Shown: positions 1-8,065 of the stretch, piece by piece
How the letters are laid out: each line of letters starts with the position of its first letter
Numbering within the stretch: the stretch's first letter is position 1
Source of the DNA: Pseudomonadota bacterium
GTDB lineage: Bacteria > Pseudomonadota > Alphaproteobacteria > RF32 > CAG-239
DNA: 64,000 bases
NCBI GenBank assembly: GCA_018362935.1
Contig: JAHALQ010000003.1
Span: 62,001 to 126,000 of the forward strand
Direction of reading: 5' to 3'
Translations under genes and position numbers: made by a program
Notes under the pieces: model-generated
What the model saw: only the letters and a program-made list of their open reading frames with translations
Database searches by the model: none
What the model was told of the DNA's origin: nothing

Positions 1-1244
1 TCAATGAACGCGTCGACCCGGGTCGGCGTTTCTTCGGCCTCTATTTCCAGGCGCAAAACCTGCCCTGTTCCTGATTCTGCCGGCGTTTCGGCCACAAACG
101 AAGCTATTTTGATATCTTCGCGGACGGCGCGCGGATAATACCGCTCAATCAGGCGTAAAAAAGTTGCAACTTTTGATTCGCCGTCTTTTTCGGTTCCGGC
201 GGCAACTTCCAGCTCCGGCCGGACAATTGCAGCCTGACACTTCCGGTCACGGCAGACATCGGCCTGCACCGCAACCGTTATTTTGTACGGGCGCGATATG
301 TCTTTTATTTCGGCGCGGAAAGGAATTGTCACAATATCGGCATACCCCGCGGTGCTTTCTCCGCCTGCCAGGAAAAACCGCCGCGGCAATGGCAGATTAA
401 AGCGAATATTTTCCAGGTTGTCCGCCGCCGCTGCCTTTAATGCAAGCGGACGGTAATTCCGATAGTTTTCAAACAAAACAAAATGTTCATCCGGAATGCG
501 CAGCTGCACGGCGCCGTTGACATCTTTTTGACCGTTTACAACTTTAGACATGCTGACAACCCGTGCCTGCAGCCCATTTTCAGCGCCTTGCCATTCGCCG
601 AGGCCCCGATTGTCTTCAAACGGGGATTTGCCGTCAAACAACCCATAGCTGAACAAAGTTTTCCAGTCTTTTTGAAGCAGCGCCTTTTTCATTTTTTCGG
701 CAGTTTCGGAAGCATCCGGCAAACCGGCATCGCGGGCCAGCTTGGCTGCGGCGGCTTCCCGGTCGCGGGGATTGTCCGAATAGCCGACAACTTTTTTGAA
801 GTCTTTGATTATCACGGCCTTGCCGCCGGACGACGGCCGGTATTCTTCCGCCGTGCCGAATTCATACTGGTCATCAGGCACAATCAGCGGGATATTCTGC
901 TGCATCAGAAAATCCTGCGCGCGGGCTTTCAGATTATTATACAGCCGGCGCACCTTTATGGTTTTGCGCAGAAAATTTTCGCGCAGGGCGGAACTTTCTG
1001 CCGCATATTCGGGGTGCCGTTCAATAACGTCGTCGATAAAATCTTCTTCAATCTGACTGCCGGGATATTTTTTATCAAAGTATTCGATGTCTTCCCAATA
1101 TTTGTCGTATTCTTCTTTGGGGCTGAAATACTGCTCTTCGCCTTCCTGCAGGTCAAGAATCACTTTTCCGCCATCCTGAGCCTGCGCCGGCGCACAAAGA
1201 AGCAGATATAGGCTTAACAAAAGGATTTTCAAGGGGTTTGACAT
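1..1244 (-). CDS. Secreted protein with C-terminal DsbD/ScsB-like domain (3' end missing)
   Basis: The minus frame stays open from an ATG at 1244 to the window edge, so the C-terminus is missing and at least 414 residues are encoded. An N-terminal signal peptide is visible (hydrophobic ILLLSLYLLLC, then APAQAQ). Residues about 25-290 are charged and match nothing I recognise. From about residue 295 the pattern (IVTIPFRAEI, then VQADVCRDRKC with C331 and C336, then a family-like beta-rich stretch) resembles the N-terminal periplasmic domain of DsbD/ScsB thiol-disulfide reductases, usually followed by a membrane domain that would lie outside this window. Domain assignment is inference. It diverges from yqgE, sharing a gap of about 90 bp. 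Confidence 0.6.
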   Translation of the reverse strand, partial: MSNPLKILLLSLYLLLCAPAQAQDGGKVILDLQEGEEQYFSPKEEYDKYWEDIEYFDKKYPGSQIEEDFIDDVIERHPEYAAESSALRENFLRKTIKVRRLYNNLKARAQDFLMQQNIPLIVPDDQYEFGTAEEYRPSSGGKAVIIKDFKKVVGYSDNPRDREAAAAKLARDAGLPDASETAEKMKKALLQKDWKTLFSYGLFDGKSPFEDNRGLGEWQGAENGLQARVVSMSKVVNGQKDVNGAVQLRIPDEHFVLFENYRNYRPLALKAAAADNLENIRFNLPLPRRFFLAGGESTAGYADIVTIPFRAEIKDISRPYKITVAVQADVCRDRKCQAAIVRPELEVAAGTEKDGESKVATFLRLIERYYPRAVREDIKIASFVAETPAESGTGQVLRLEIEAEETPTRVDAFI

Positions 1245-1337
1245 CAGATAAATCTTCGCAAAAGTTTGAAATTTGTTTTTAAATTACGATATAATATGGT
1301 AGAATACAAGTATGAATAGTGAAAAGTGGTGGGTTAT

Positions 1338-1907
1338 ATGGATAACAGTCAATCGTATTATCTGAAGGGAAAATGCCTGATAGCCGCTCCGTCGCTGGAT
1401 GACGAGCGTTTTAACCGTGCGGTCGTTTATTTGTGCGCTCATTCCGCGCAAGGCGCCATGGGATTCGTAATCAATCATAAAATTACCGAATTTTCATTCT
1501 CAGACTTGGCTATGCAGCTGCCTATCCGTTTCGGCGCCGCTGTTCCGCCGATTGCCCTTTATCACGGCGGCCCGGTTGACAAAGTCCGCGGTTTTGTTTT
1601 GCATACCACTGATTATCTGCAGGGCGACTGCATGGTTACCGGCGGCGGCGTAGCCGTTTCTTCGTCGATTGATATCTTGTCTGACATTGCCATGGGCGAC
1701 GGCCCGAGAGAATCCATTATTGCCATGGGTTATGCCAACTGGGCGCCGGGACAGCTTGAAAAAGAAATTATTGCCAATGACTGGCTGGTCGCATCGGCTT
1801 CAGAAGAACTTGTCTTTAAAACTAAAGACGAGGAAAAATGGCAAAAAGCGCTCGACGAACTTAAGATAGACATCAACCGACTCAGCCAATTTGCCGGGAG
1901 AGCCTGA
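1338..1907 (+). CDS. yqgE: YqgE/AlgH family protein (UPF0301)
   Basis: A 189-residue protein with the family hallmarks: LKGKCLIAAPSL near the N-terminus, YLCAHSAQGAMGFVIN around residues 35-50, and LYHGGPV in the middle. The length fits UPF0301 (about 185-190 residues). The biochemical function of the family is not established; AlgH was named for a link to alginate control in Pseudomonas. I chose the ATG at 1338 because it places the conserved LKG motif close to the N-terminus; GTG codons at 1326 and 1329 are in frame just upstream, and another ATG at 1312 is out of frame. It is a single gene, followed by about 140 bp of AT-rich spacer. Confidence 0.9.
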   Translation: MDNSQSYYLKGKCLIAAPSLDDERFNRAVVYLCAHSAQGAMGFVINHKITEFSFSDLAMQLPIRFGAAVPPIALYHGGPVDKVRGFVLHTTDYLQGDCMVTGGGVAVSSSIDILSDIAMGDGPRESIIAMGYANWAPGQLEKEIIANDWLVASASEELVFKTKDEEKWQKALDELKIDINRLSQFAGRA

Positions 1908-2046
1908 CAATATATCCGAAAGGTGTACATATTTTTCGTGCAGGGTGTACGTAAAATATGGGCTTCTCAAGGCCTTAAATCGTTATTATACTCCATTGTG
2001 TTTTGACGGACTAGATTTGATTTAACAAATAATGGAGATTAATATC

Positions 2047-2256
2047 ATGGCCAGACGCAGTCCAACAATGCTTTATGACGTTGTCAGAGATGACCTTTCT
2101 ATCGTTCGCAATATTTACAACAGCTTTGAAGCGCTGGAAGAAACTCTCGGCACCCTCAAACTGGAAGAGCCGTTGTTTATGACCTATGCCGCCAAAAAAT
2201 CCTTTGCCCGCATAATCATGAAAAATGCCAATAAAGTTCACAAACTTAAAAACTAA
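2047..2256 (+). CDS. Small hypothetical protein, 69 aa
   Basis: Short ORF beginning MARRSPTMLYDVV and ending in a lysine-rich tail (KNANKVHKLKN). The start at 2047 is supported by GGAG about nine bases upstream; an in-frame ATG at 2032 lies upstream of that Shine-Dalgarno. The protein is predicted mostly helical with no signal peptide or membrane segment. I do not recognise a family. Its stop overlaps the stop of the convergent glycosyltransferase gene by four bases. Codon use is like the neighbours, so I consider it probably real. Confidence 0.55.
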   Translation: MARRSPTMLYDVVRDDLSIVRNIYNSFEALEETLGTLKLEEPLFMTYAAKKSFARIIMKNANKVHKLKN

Positions 2257-3113
2257 ATCGTGATGTTAAACCAGTTCTCAACATCTGCACACAAAGTGTA
2301 GAACGGAGATGGTTTCGGATAAAGCCGCTTTCCTGACGGACAGATTTTGATACCGCTGGAATTGCGCATTTTGCCTTTTATATCCTTGCGAACAATCGAC
2401 ATATGGTGCATGCTGCATTTATGGATGACATAATACAGGCTGCCAAACTGATGATTGAGCTGGCGGTTGGGATCGCACAGGCAAGGCAGTTTCGGATCCT
2501 TGCTGTGGGTGCTGAATCTGTTGATACGGCTGAAAAACGGCACAAAACTGTTGATATTATACAGTATTTTCTGCGTGGGTTTGCTTCCGTATAATTCCTG
2601 CTTGACACATGCGCGCGTAATTTGTTTCTTGATTATCATATACTTGGCGGCTTCTATTTCCGACGCAACATAAAATTCGTCAACATCCATACTCATGTAA
2701 TATTCCACACCGTTCCTTTTGGCATCTTCCAAACCGATATTGCGTTTGAGCCGTTCATTGGTGCCGGCGGTCAGTTTCAAGTCTGGCTCATAGAAAATTA
2801 TTTTATCAATCAACCCTTCTTTCTGCATATCTTCAAGCATGGGAAGCAATGGTTCGGGCGAGGGTTCGCCATACCATGACACATCCTGATACACGACATT
2901 GATATAATTGACATGCGGCCTGATATTGGTCAGCGAGGCTTTCAAAAGTTCTACCCCGTCGAAAACCGAATACGAAACACCCCAGCGCGCTTCTCTCATC
3001 CTATTCATGTAAAAACGAGTCATGTTTATCCGTTTATAACGATTCCGCAGATTTTTGCGGCGTATACGCATCGCCTTCAGTTTTAATAGTGTTTCGTAAA
3101 TAAATTTTTTCAT
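2253..3113 (-). CDS. Putative glycosyltransferase with DVDEFY motif
   Basis: 286 residues. The N-terminus is strongly basic (RRKNLRNRYKR), followed by VSYSVFDGVELLKASLTNIRPHVNYINVVYQD, split here by beta/alpha alternation as in nucleotide-sugar transferases that handle hydroxyl groups. The MSMDVDEFY segment near residue 140 fits a DxD metal/nucleotide-sugar site; family GT2/GT92-like is the closest I can suggest. No signal peptide or membrane helix is visible, so it should act in the cytoplasm on a glycan or lipid acceptor. The 10-mer TTTGTCTAAA lies at 3136-3127, just upstream of the start (see findings). ctrA lies upstream in the same direction. Acceptor and sugar cannot be inferred. Confidence 0.55.
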   Translation of the reverse strand: MKKFIYETLLKLKAMRIRRKNLRNRYKRINMTRFYMNRMREARWGVSYSVFDGVELLKASLTNIRPHVNYINVVYQDVSWYGEPSPEPLLPMLEDMQKEGLIDKIIFYEPDLKLTAGTNERLKRNIGLEDAKRNGVEYYMSMDVDEFYVASEIEAAKYMIIKKQITRACVKQELYGSKPTQKILYNINSFVPFFSRINRFSTHSKDPKLPCLCDPNRQLNHQFGSLYYVIHKCSMHHMSIVRKDIKGKMRNSSGIKICPSGKRLYPKPSPFYTLCADVENWFNITI

Positions 3114-3137
3114 ATCGTTCTTTTCCTTTAGACAAAT

Positions 3138-3170
3138 AGCGCCCTGAAACTAAAAATAGTCCAGAGCGCT
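3138..3170 (-). terminator. Hairpin after ctrA, possible terminator
   Basis: Arms AGCGC(C)CTG and CAG(A)GCGCT surround an inner ACTA/TAGT pairing, 30 bp beyond the ctrA stop. On the minus strand it is followed by ATTTGTC, which is a weak U tract, so termination may be partial and the downstream glycosyltransferase could be read through. Confidence 0.4.
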
Positions 3171-3199
3171 TTGTTGATGCCGCAATATGTTGTTTTGGG

Positions 3200-3889
3200 T
3201 TATTTTTTCACCTCATCCGGGTCGACCAGCACGTAGCCTCTTCCCCAGACGGTTTCAATGTAATTTTTCCCGCCTGACGCTTTTTCAAGTTTTTTGCGAA
3301 GCTTACAGATAAACACGTCAATAATTTTCAGCTCCGGCTCGTCGATTCCCCCGTAAAGGTGGTTGAGGAACTGATCCTTATTAAGCGTCGAACCTTTGCG
3401 CAGCGAAAGCAGTTCCATAATGCCGTATTCTTTACCGGTCAGATGCAGCGCCTTGCCGCAGACGGTAACCGTCTGGTTGTCGAGATTGACTTCGACATCT
3501 CCGGTCTTAATCACCGAATTGGAGTGCCCTTTGGAGCGGCGGACAACGGCTTGGATTCGTGCCAGAAGTTCCGCTTTGTCAAAAGGTTTGGTCAGGTAGT
3601 CGTCAGCGCCGTAGCCAAGACCTTTGACCTTTTTGTCCGGTTCGCTCAAGCCCGAAAGGATAAGCACGGGAGTATTGACTTTGGAAGCCCGTAGATTCTT
3701 CAGCACTTCATAACCGTTCATATCGGGCAGCATCAGATCCAAAATGATGATATCATAATCGTATAATTTGCCGATTTCCAAGCCGTCCTCACCCAAATCA
3801 GTGGTATCTACAATCATACCTTCCTTTTTGAGCATGGTTTCGATACTTTGCGAAATGGCATAATCATCTTCCACAAGCAGCACGCGCAT
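3200..3889 (-). CDS. ctrA: Cell cycle response regulator CtrA
   Basis: 229-residue OmpR-class response regulator. It begins MRVLLVEDD and has the acidic pocket ED at 7-8, phospho-acceptor D51 in DIIILDLMLPD and the conserved lysine in TKPF. The C-terminal winged helix carries the signature LTGKEYGIMELLSLRKG, FLNHLYGG and ETVWGRGYVL, nearly identical to alphaproteobacterial CtrA. CtrA binds TTAA-N7-TTAA and controls cell-cycle, division and flagellar genes. I chose ATG 3889 over an upstream in-frame start (3922) because it has AAGGA nine bases upstream and matches the usual N-terminus. It diverges from fliI, with an 18-bp palindrome and a CtrA box in the shared intergenic region. Confidence 0.97.
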   Translation of the reverse strand: MRVLLVEDDYAISQSIETMLKKEGMIVDTTDLGEDGLEIGKLYDYDIIILDLMLPDMNGYEVLKNLRASKVNTPVLILSGLSEPDKKVKGLGYGADDYLTKPFDKAELLARIQAVVRRSKGHSNSVIKTGDVEVNLDNQTVTVCGKALHLTGKEYGIMELLSLRKGSTLNKDQFLNHLYGGIDEPELKIIDVFICKLRKKLEKASGGKNYIETVWGRGYVLVDPDEVKK

Positions 3890-3977
3890 AACAAACATTC
3901 CTTCCATGCAATCGGTTTTCAATTTATGCTTTCATCATACCTTGTTATTTCTTATTTGTTAACTTTTTTGCAAGGGC

Positions 3978-3995
3978 TGTTAATAATTATTAACA
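3978..3995. promoter_or_regulatory. Perfect 18-bp palindrome between ctrA and fliI
   Basis: TGTTAATAATTATTAACA reads identically on both strands and lies about 90 bp upstream of the ctrA start. It contains two TTAA half-sites separated by six bases; the usual CtrA spacing is seven. It may be an operator for ctrA autoregulation or for another dimeric regulator. This is seen directly; its function is inferred. Confidence 0.5.
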
Positions 3996-4047
3996 CCGGG
4001 TGTTGATAACCTCAAAAAGGGCTGAAAAAAAAGTATAAATGTGTATA

Positions 4048-4062
4048 TTAAAATAAGTTTAA
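4048..4062 (+). promoter_or_regulatory. CtrA box (TTAA-N7-TTAA) upstream of fliI
   Basis: TTAA at 4048-4051 and TTAA at 4059-4062 are separated by exactly seven bases, which is the canonical full CtrA site. It ends about 20 bp before the fliI start, a position that could overlap a promoter, and supports CtrA control of the fliI-fliJ operon. Direct match; binding is inferred. Confidence 0.65.
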
Positions 4063-4081
4063 TCAGCAAAAGGTCAGCAAA

Positions 4082-5422
4082 TTGGGCGCTTATCTCGAAA
4101 ATATCCTTCAGGAAATCAATAAACTGGACACCGCAGCCTATTACGGCAAAGTGACCGGTGTACAGGGGCTGTTTATCGAAGTCAGCGGGGTGCTGGCCAA
4201 ATTATCTATCGGCGACCGCTGCAATGTTGTCAACAACAACGGCCAAAAAGTTCCCTGCGAGGTTGTCAGCTTCAAAGACGACAAGATTCTTCTGATGCCC
4301 TACGCCTCAATGGAAGGCATCGGCCTTGGCTGCCCCGTCGAAGTGGAAGATGCCTGTCCGGTGATTTATCCGCACCCGTCATGGCTGGGGCGCATTATCA
4401 ATGCTTTCGGCGAGGCAATCGACGGAAAAGGCCCGCTGATTAAGGGCAGCAAGCCCTATTTCATCAAATGTTCGCCGCCGCCGGCACAGTTTCGCGACCG
4501 CGTCAAAGGCAAAGTCGACCTCGGCGTTAAGGCCGTCAATACCTTCCTGACCATCTGCAAGGGACAGCGCATGGGCATTTTTGCAGGATCAGGCGTCGGA
4601 AAGTCAACGCTGATGTCGATGATGGCGCGGCATACCGATTCTGACGTGTCGGTTATCGGGCTTATCGGCGAGCGCGGCAGAGAAGCCAAAGAATTCGTGG
4701 AAGACGTTCTGGGAGCCGATGGCCTGGCCAAATCGGTTCTGGTACTCGCAACTTCCGACGAAAGCCCGCTGCTGCGCCGGCAGGCCGCTTATGTCACTAT
4801 GGCAGTGGCCGAATTTTTCCGCGACGAAAACAAAGACGTTTTGTGCATGATGGATTCGATTACGCGTTTTGCCATGGCGCAGCGCGAGATTGCCCTTTCG
4901 GTCGGCGAACCGCCGGCTTCCAAAGGCTATACGCCGAGCGTCTTTTCGGAACTGCCCAAACTGCTGGAACGCGCCGGCCCCGGTTCGGGCAACGGAACGA
5001 TTACCGGGCTGTTTACGGTGCTGGTTGACGGCGACGACCATAACGAACCGGTCGCGGACGCGGTGCGCTCGATTCTGGACGGGCACATCGTTCTTGACCG
5101 CGCCATTGCCGAACGCAACCGTTATCCGGCGATTAACATTCTGCGCTCTATCTCGCGTACAATGCCGGATTGCGACACCAAAGAAGAATACGAACTGGTC
5201 GCCAAAGCGCGCAAATATATATCCTCGTATGAAGACATGGCCGAGCTTATCCGTCTGGGCGCCTACAAAAAAGGTTCCAACCGCGAGGTCGACGAAGCCA
5301 TTTTTTATTATCCGAAAATCGAAGCTTTCCTTGCGCAGGGCAAACAGGAACGTTTCAGTCTTGAGGAATGTTATGAAATCCTCGGCAATATTCTGGCTAT
5401 CCCGTTCAGCCTGGAGGCATAG
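4082..5422 (+). CDS. fliI: Flagellar export ATPase FliI
   Basis: 446 residues, the normal length for FliI. The N-terminal beta-barrel domain is followed by an F1-beta-like ATPase core: Walker A GSGVGKST at residues 169-176, then LIGERGREAKEF, the Walker B region VLCMMDSITRFAMAQREI, and SVGEPPASKGYTPSVF. FliI energises the cytoplasmic flagellar type III export apparatus together with FliJ and FliH. The start is TTG at 4082, preceded by AAAGG about ten bases upstream. fliJ follows after 7 bp, so they form an operon. A T3SS ATPase is the alternative, but the FliJ partner and CtrA box argue for flagellar export. Confidence 0.95.
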   Translation: MGAYLENILQEINKLDTAAYYGKVTGVQGLFIEVSGVLAKLSIGDRCNVVNNNGQKVPCEVVSFKDDKILLMPYASMEGIGLGCPVEVEDACPVIYPHPSWLGRIINAFGEAIDGKGPLIKGSKPYFIKCSPPPAQFRDRVKGKVDLGVKAVNTFLTICKGQRMGIFAGSGVGKSTLMSMMARHTDSDVSVIGLIGERGREAKEFVEDVLGADGLAKSVLVLATSDESPLLRRQAAYVTMAVAEFFRDENKDVLCMMDSITRFAMAQREIALSVGEPPASKGYTPSVFSELPKLLERAGPGSGNGTITGLFTVLVDGDDHNEPVADAVRSILDGHIVLDRAIAERNRYPAINILRSISRTMPDCDTKEEYELVAKARKYISSYEDMAELIRLGAYKKGSNREVDEAIFYYPKIEAFLAQGKQERFSLEECYEILGNILAIPFSLEA

Positions 5423-5429
5423 GCCTTAG

Positions 5430-5852
5430 ATGAACAAATCGCTTAAAACACTGACCCGCATCAAAAAGTTTGATATTGACGAACAGCGCAAGCTTCTGGT
5501 CGAGCAGCTGGAAGCCGAAGAACGCACGATTGAAGACCTGCGCCTGCTGAATGAAAAATTTGAGGCGGAAAAAAAATTTGCCCAGGAAAATCCCAGCCTG
5601 TGCAGCGACTTCGGTCTTTATACCAAACGTTATTTGAAAATCCGCGCCGCTCATGAAATCAAGCTGAATAATATCCGCCGGCGCATAGAAGAAATCCGCG
5701 ATATTATTGCCGCAATGTTTAAGGAGCAAAAAACTTTTGAGATTATCGACGCCAACCGCACCATGCGCGAGGAAAAAGAACTTGCCGAAAAAGAGCAGAA
5801 GCTGCTTGATGAAATCGGCACCAATACATATATTAAACAACATAAACAATAG
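5430..5852 (+). CDS. fliJ: FliJ-like flagellar export chaperone
   Basis: 140 residues, almost wholly charged helix with long coiled-coil character (EQLEAEERTIEDLRLL, RRRIEEIRDIIAAMF), as expected of FliJ, which sits in the FliI hexamer as a central stalk. Sequence conservation in FliJ is low, so the call rests on size, coiled-coil pattern and the position 7 bp after fliI. The tail is lysine/glutamate rich. sodB follows after 27 bp with its own strong ribosome-binding site and may be read from the same transcript. Confidence 0.8.
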   Translation: MNKSLKTLTRIKKFDIDEQRKLLVEQLEAEERTIEDLRLLNEKFEAEKKFAQENPSLCSDFGLYTKRYLKIRAAHEIKLNNIRRRIEEIRDIIAAMFKEQKTFEIIDANRTMREEKELAEKEQKLLDEIGTNTYIKQHKQ

Positions 5853-5879
5853 AACTACATCAGCATAAAGGAGAATATC

Positions 5880-6458
5880 ATGTTTGAAGTCAAAGAACTG
5901 CCCTATGAGATGAGTGCATTGGAACCTTATGTTTCCGAACGCACCTTGTCTTTCCACTACGGCAAGCACTATCCCAATTATGTCAATACGCTCAACAAAC
6001 TGATTGACGGCACCGAATACGAAAATATGGCGCTTGAAGACATTATCCGCGCCACTTACGGCAAGCCAGACAAGCAGGCTATTTTCAATAATGCCGGACA
6101 AGTCTGGAACCATGAATTTTTGTGGAATTCAATGTCGCCGTTCGGCGGTGCGCCCGAAGGCAAACTGCTGAATAAAATCGTCGAGCAATACGGTTCATAC
6201 GATGAATTCCGCAAGCAGCTCAAAGACGCCGCGGTTGCACAGTTCGGCAGCGGCTGGGCATGGGTCTATGAGGAAAACGGCGCTATTAAAATCATGACCA
6301 CCGCCAACGGCGACACGCCGATTGCCCGCGGCATTCAGCCGATGCTGAATATTGACGTTTGGGAACACGCTTATTATCTGGATTACCAAAACCGCCGTGC
6401 CGAACATGTCGAAAATTTTATCGACCACCTTGCAAACTGGCCGGAACTTGCTGATTAA
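5880..6458 (+). CDS. sodB: Superoxide dismutase (Fe type)
   Basis: 192 residues. Metal ligands are visible at H26 (FHYGKH), H78 (QVWNHEF), D159 and H163 (IDVWEHAYYLDY). The glutamine in NNAGQVWNH and the short form favour the iron enzyme, though metal choice cannot be settled by sequence alone. It converts superoxide to peroxide and oxygen in the cytoplasm. The start at 5880 has a strong AAAGGAG eight bases upstream. An intrinsic terminator follows directly. Confidence 0.96.
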   Translation: MFEVKELPYEMSALEPYVSERTLSFHYGKHYPNYVNTLNKLIDGTEYENMALEDIIRATYGKPDKQAIFNNAGQVWNHEFLWNSMSPFGGAPEGKLLNKIVEQYGSYDEFRKQLKDAAVAQFGSGWAWVYEENGAIKIMTTANGDTPIARGIQPMLNIDVWEHAYYLDYQNRRAEHVENFIDHLANWPELAD

Positions 6459-6463
6459 ACTAA

Positions 6464-6494
6464 AAAAGCCGCCTTTCATAAGGCGGCTTTTATT
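6464..6494 (+). terminator. Intrinsic terminator after sodB
   Basis: Arms AAAGCCGCCTT and AAGGCGGCTTT with a four-base loop and T-rich tail. The A-rich 5' flank could let it act for the convergent recombinase-like gene too. Confidence 0.85.
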
Positions 6495-7067
6495 TTGAAA
6501 CCCGACGCAAAAACGCATAGAGCGTCATGCGGTTGACGCCGAGGCGCCGCGCAATTTCGGCTTTGGGTATTTTCTGTGCCAGCATTTCTTTAATTTCTTT
6601 TTCGTGTCCGTTAAGCTTTGTACTTTTATTGCGACTTCCCGGAGGACGCCCGAATATTCTTCCCTCGCTGCGCAGTTGGCACAACCTGTTACGCATGATT
6701 TGCGATTTCAGTTTTGAATTGACGTCCAGCACCATATCTATCGCCGACAGCAGCATTTTGACAGCCGGCGTATCGTCAAAAACATAATTGTCACTTACGA
6801 CAACCAGCGTTATTTTTCGGCGAACACATTCACCTATAATATTTTTTATTGACGACAAAGATTTGCCCAGACAACAAATTTCCGAAGTCAACAAACTGTC
6901 ACCGGCATGAAGTTTTTTGAGACATGATTTAATGACCCGCTTGTCAGCCATGCATCAATACTTATCCGATGTTGCCGGGCATAATTTTCGATTATCTGCC
7001 TTTGCTGCGCTGCAATTTCAGATGAGCGCTCTCGTAATGCTTTTATTTCCAGATAAGCACCAAACAT
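6490..7067 (-). pseudogene. Mpi-like serine recombinase homologue, split frame and catalytically dead
   Basis: Two overlapping minus-strand frames together resemble a Mpi/Hin-type DNA invertase. The first (7067-6888) begins MFGAYLEIKALRE and ends shortly after WLTSG; the second opens at ATG 6951 with MADKRVIKSCLKKL and continues to a Hin-like HTH (GRPPGSRNKS, then IPKAEIARRLGVNRMTLYAF). The catalytic serine region (YLRVSS in Mpi) reads YLEIKA, and the SRLGR arginine motif reads CCLGKS, so strand cleavage should be lost while DNA binding may remain. The heptamer A-AAA-AAC in the overlap would place a -1 shift into the second frame. The start overlaps the glycosyltransferase stop as TAATG, implying translational coupling. 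It may be a relic, or a domesticated DNA-binding regulator. Confidence 0.55.
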
Positions 7068-8065
7068 TATTTTCTCATACAAAAAAAACAAACCCAAAAG
7101 ACAGCTAACAGGATAATTGCGCCCAACAGCAAAAGTTTCCTCTTTTCCTTTTTTTTGTTGCGCATCAATTTTTCTTTAAGCAAAACAACAAGGTCTTGAT
7201 ATTCATTTGGAAATTTTTCAGCAAGCTTTTGGATAACGCCTGTTTTTTTATCTTCCAGACCGGCCAAAAAAGTTCTGGTAAAAACTTTTTTGATTTTACC
7301 GGCTTGGCACACATTAAAATGATTTTCTATGGCTTTAAAAAAAGCAATATTGGCGGCACCATGGCGCAGATAAAAACTATTGTTTTGACCTGCCTGCCAC
7401 CAAATTCCGCGTTTATGCTTGCGATAAACAGCCATAACATCGGGCAGCATGGCGATTTTGCCAACCTCAGCGTGCAGCAGGTGCAGAAACCAATCGCCCG
7501 GCAAGATGCCGTTTGGTATCAACTCCGGACTGTCTTGATAAAAACGCCAGCGGTAAACGACAGAATTGGTCTGAATAAAATTTTGTTTAAGCAAAGACTT
7601 GAGGTTCATTGAGCCGACCTTTGCCAACATCTTTTTATCAGGGAAAACAGAATCCGGCTGCTCCCCCTCTTCCCATTTGACGGTCACAGGATGAAAACAA
7701 ACAGAGCAGTCCGGATGAGCGTCCAAATAATCAACCTGTTTTTGCAGCTTGTTTTCGTCTGTCCAATAGTCGTCGCCTTCGCACAGCGCGACATATTGTC
7801 CGCGGATAAGCGGATACAAATATTTTTTGGTAATATGTCGTCCTCTGCTCCATTGGTTTTCCGCCTGATAAACCGGACGGATAATACCGGGATATCTGGC
7901 GGCATATTCGCGGATAATATCGGTGGTACCGTCGGTCGAGGCATCATCATGAACAATGACCTCAAACGGAAAATCAGTCTGCTGCATAACAAAGCCGTCC
8001 AGCGCCTGCCTTATGAACGCCGCATGGTTATAGGTCAGACAGACGACAGACAGTTTTATTCCCAT
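7067..8065 (-). CDS. Family 2 glycosyltransferase with C-terminal membrane anchor
   Basis: 332 residues. GT-A fold start LSVVCLTYNHAAFIRQALD, then VIVHDDASTDGT and the DxD-like CEGDDYWTD, followed by conserved LPDVMAVYRKH. A basic stretch (RNKKKEKRK) and one hydrophobic helix close the protein, suggesting anchoring to the inner membrane. It probably adds a sugar to a lipid-linked glycan. The start overlaps the end of the ATP-grasp gene by 10 bases, and AAAGG sits six bases upstream. It is the fifth gene of the glycan operon and is richer in GC than the three genes before it. Confidence 0.85.
   Translation of the reverse strand: MGIKLSVVCLTYNHAAFIRQALDGFVMQQTDFPFEVIVHDDASTDGTTDIIREYAARYPGIIRPVYQAENQWSRGRHITKKYLYPLIRGQYVALCEGDDYWTDENKLQKQVDYLDAHPDCSVCFHPVTVKWEEGEQPDSVFPDKKMLAKVGSMNLKSLLKQNFIQTNSVVYRWRFYQDSPELIPNGILPGDWFLHLLHAEVGKIAMLPDVMAVYRKHKRGIWWQAGQNNSFYLRHGAANIAFFKAIENHFNVCQAGKIKKVFTRTFLAGLEDKKTGVIQKLAEKFPNEYQDLVVLLKEKLMRNKKKEKRKLLLLGAIILLAVFWVCFFCMRK

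Noticed and set aside
483..1211. Plus-strand frame of 242 codons
   Set aside because: It is the shadow of the minus-strand gene at 1-1244, which has a signal peptide and a recognisable domain; the plus product is phenylalanine-rich noise.
4604..5086. Minus-strand frame of 160 codons inside fliI
   Set aside because: fliI is certain in the other direction; this frame has no motif.
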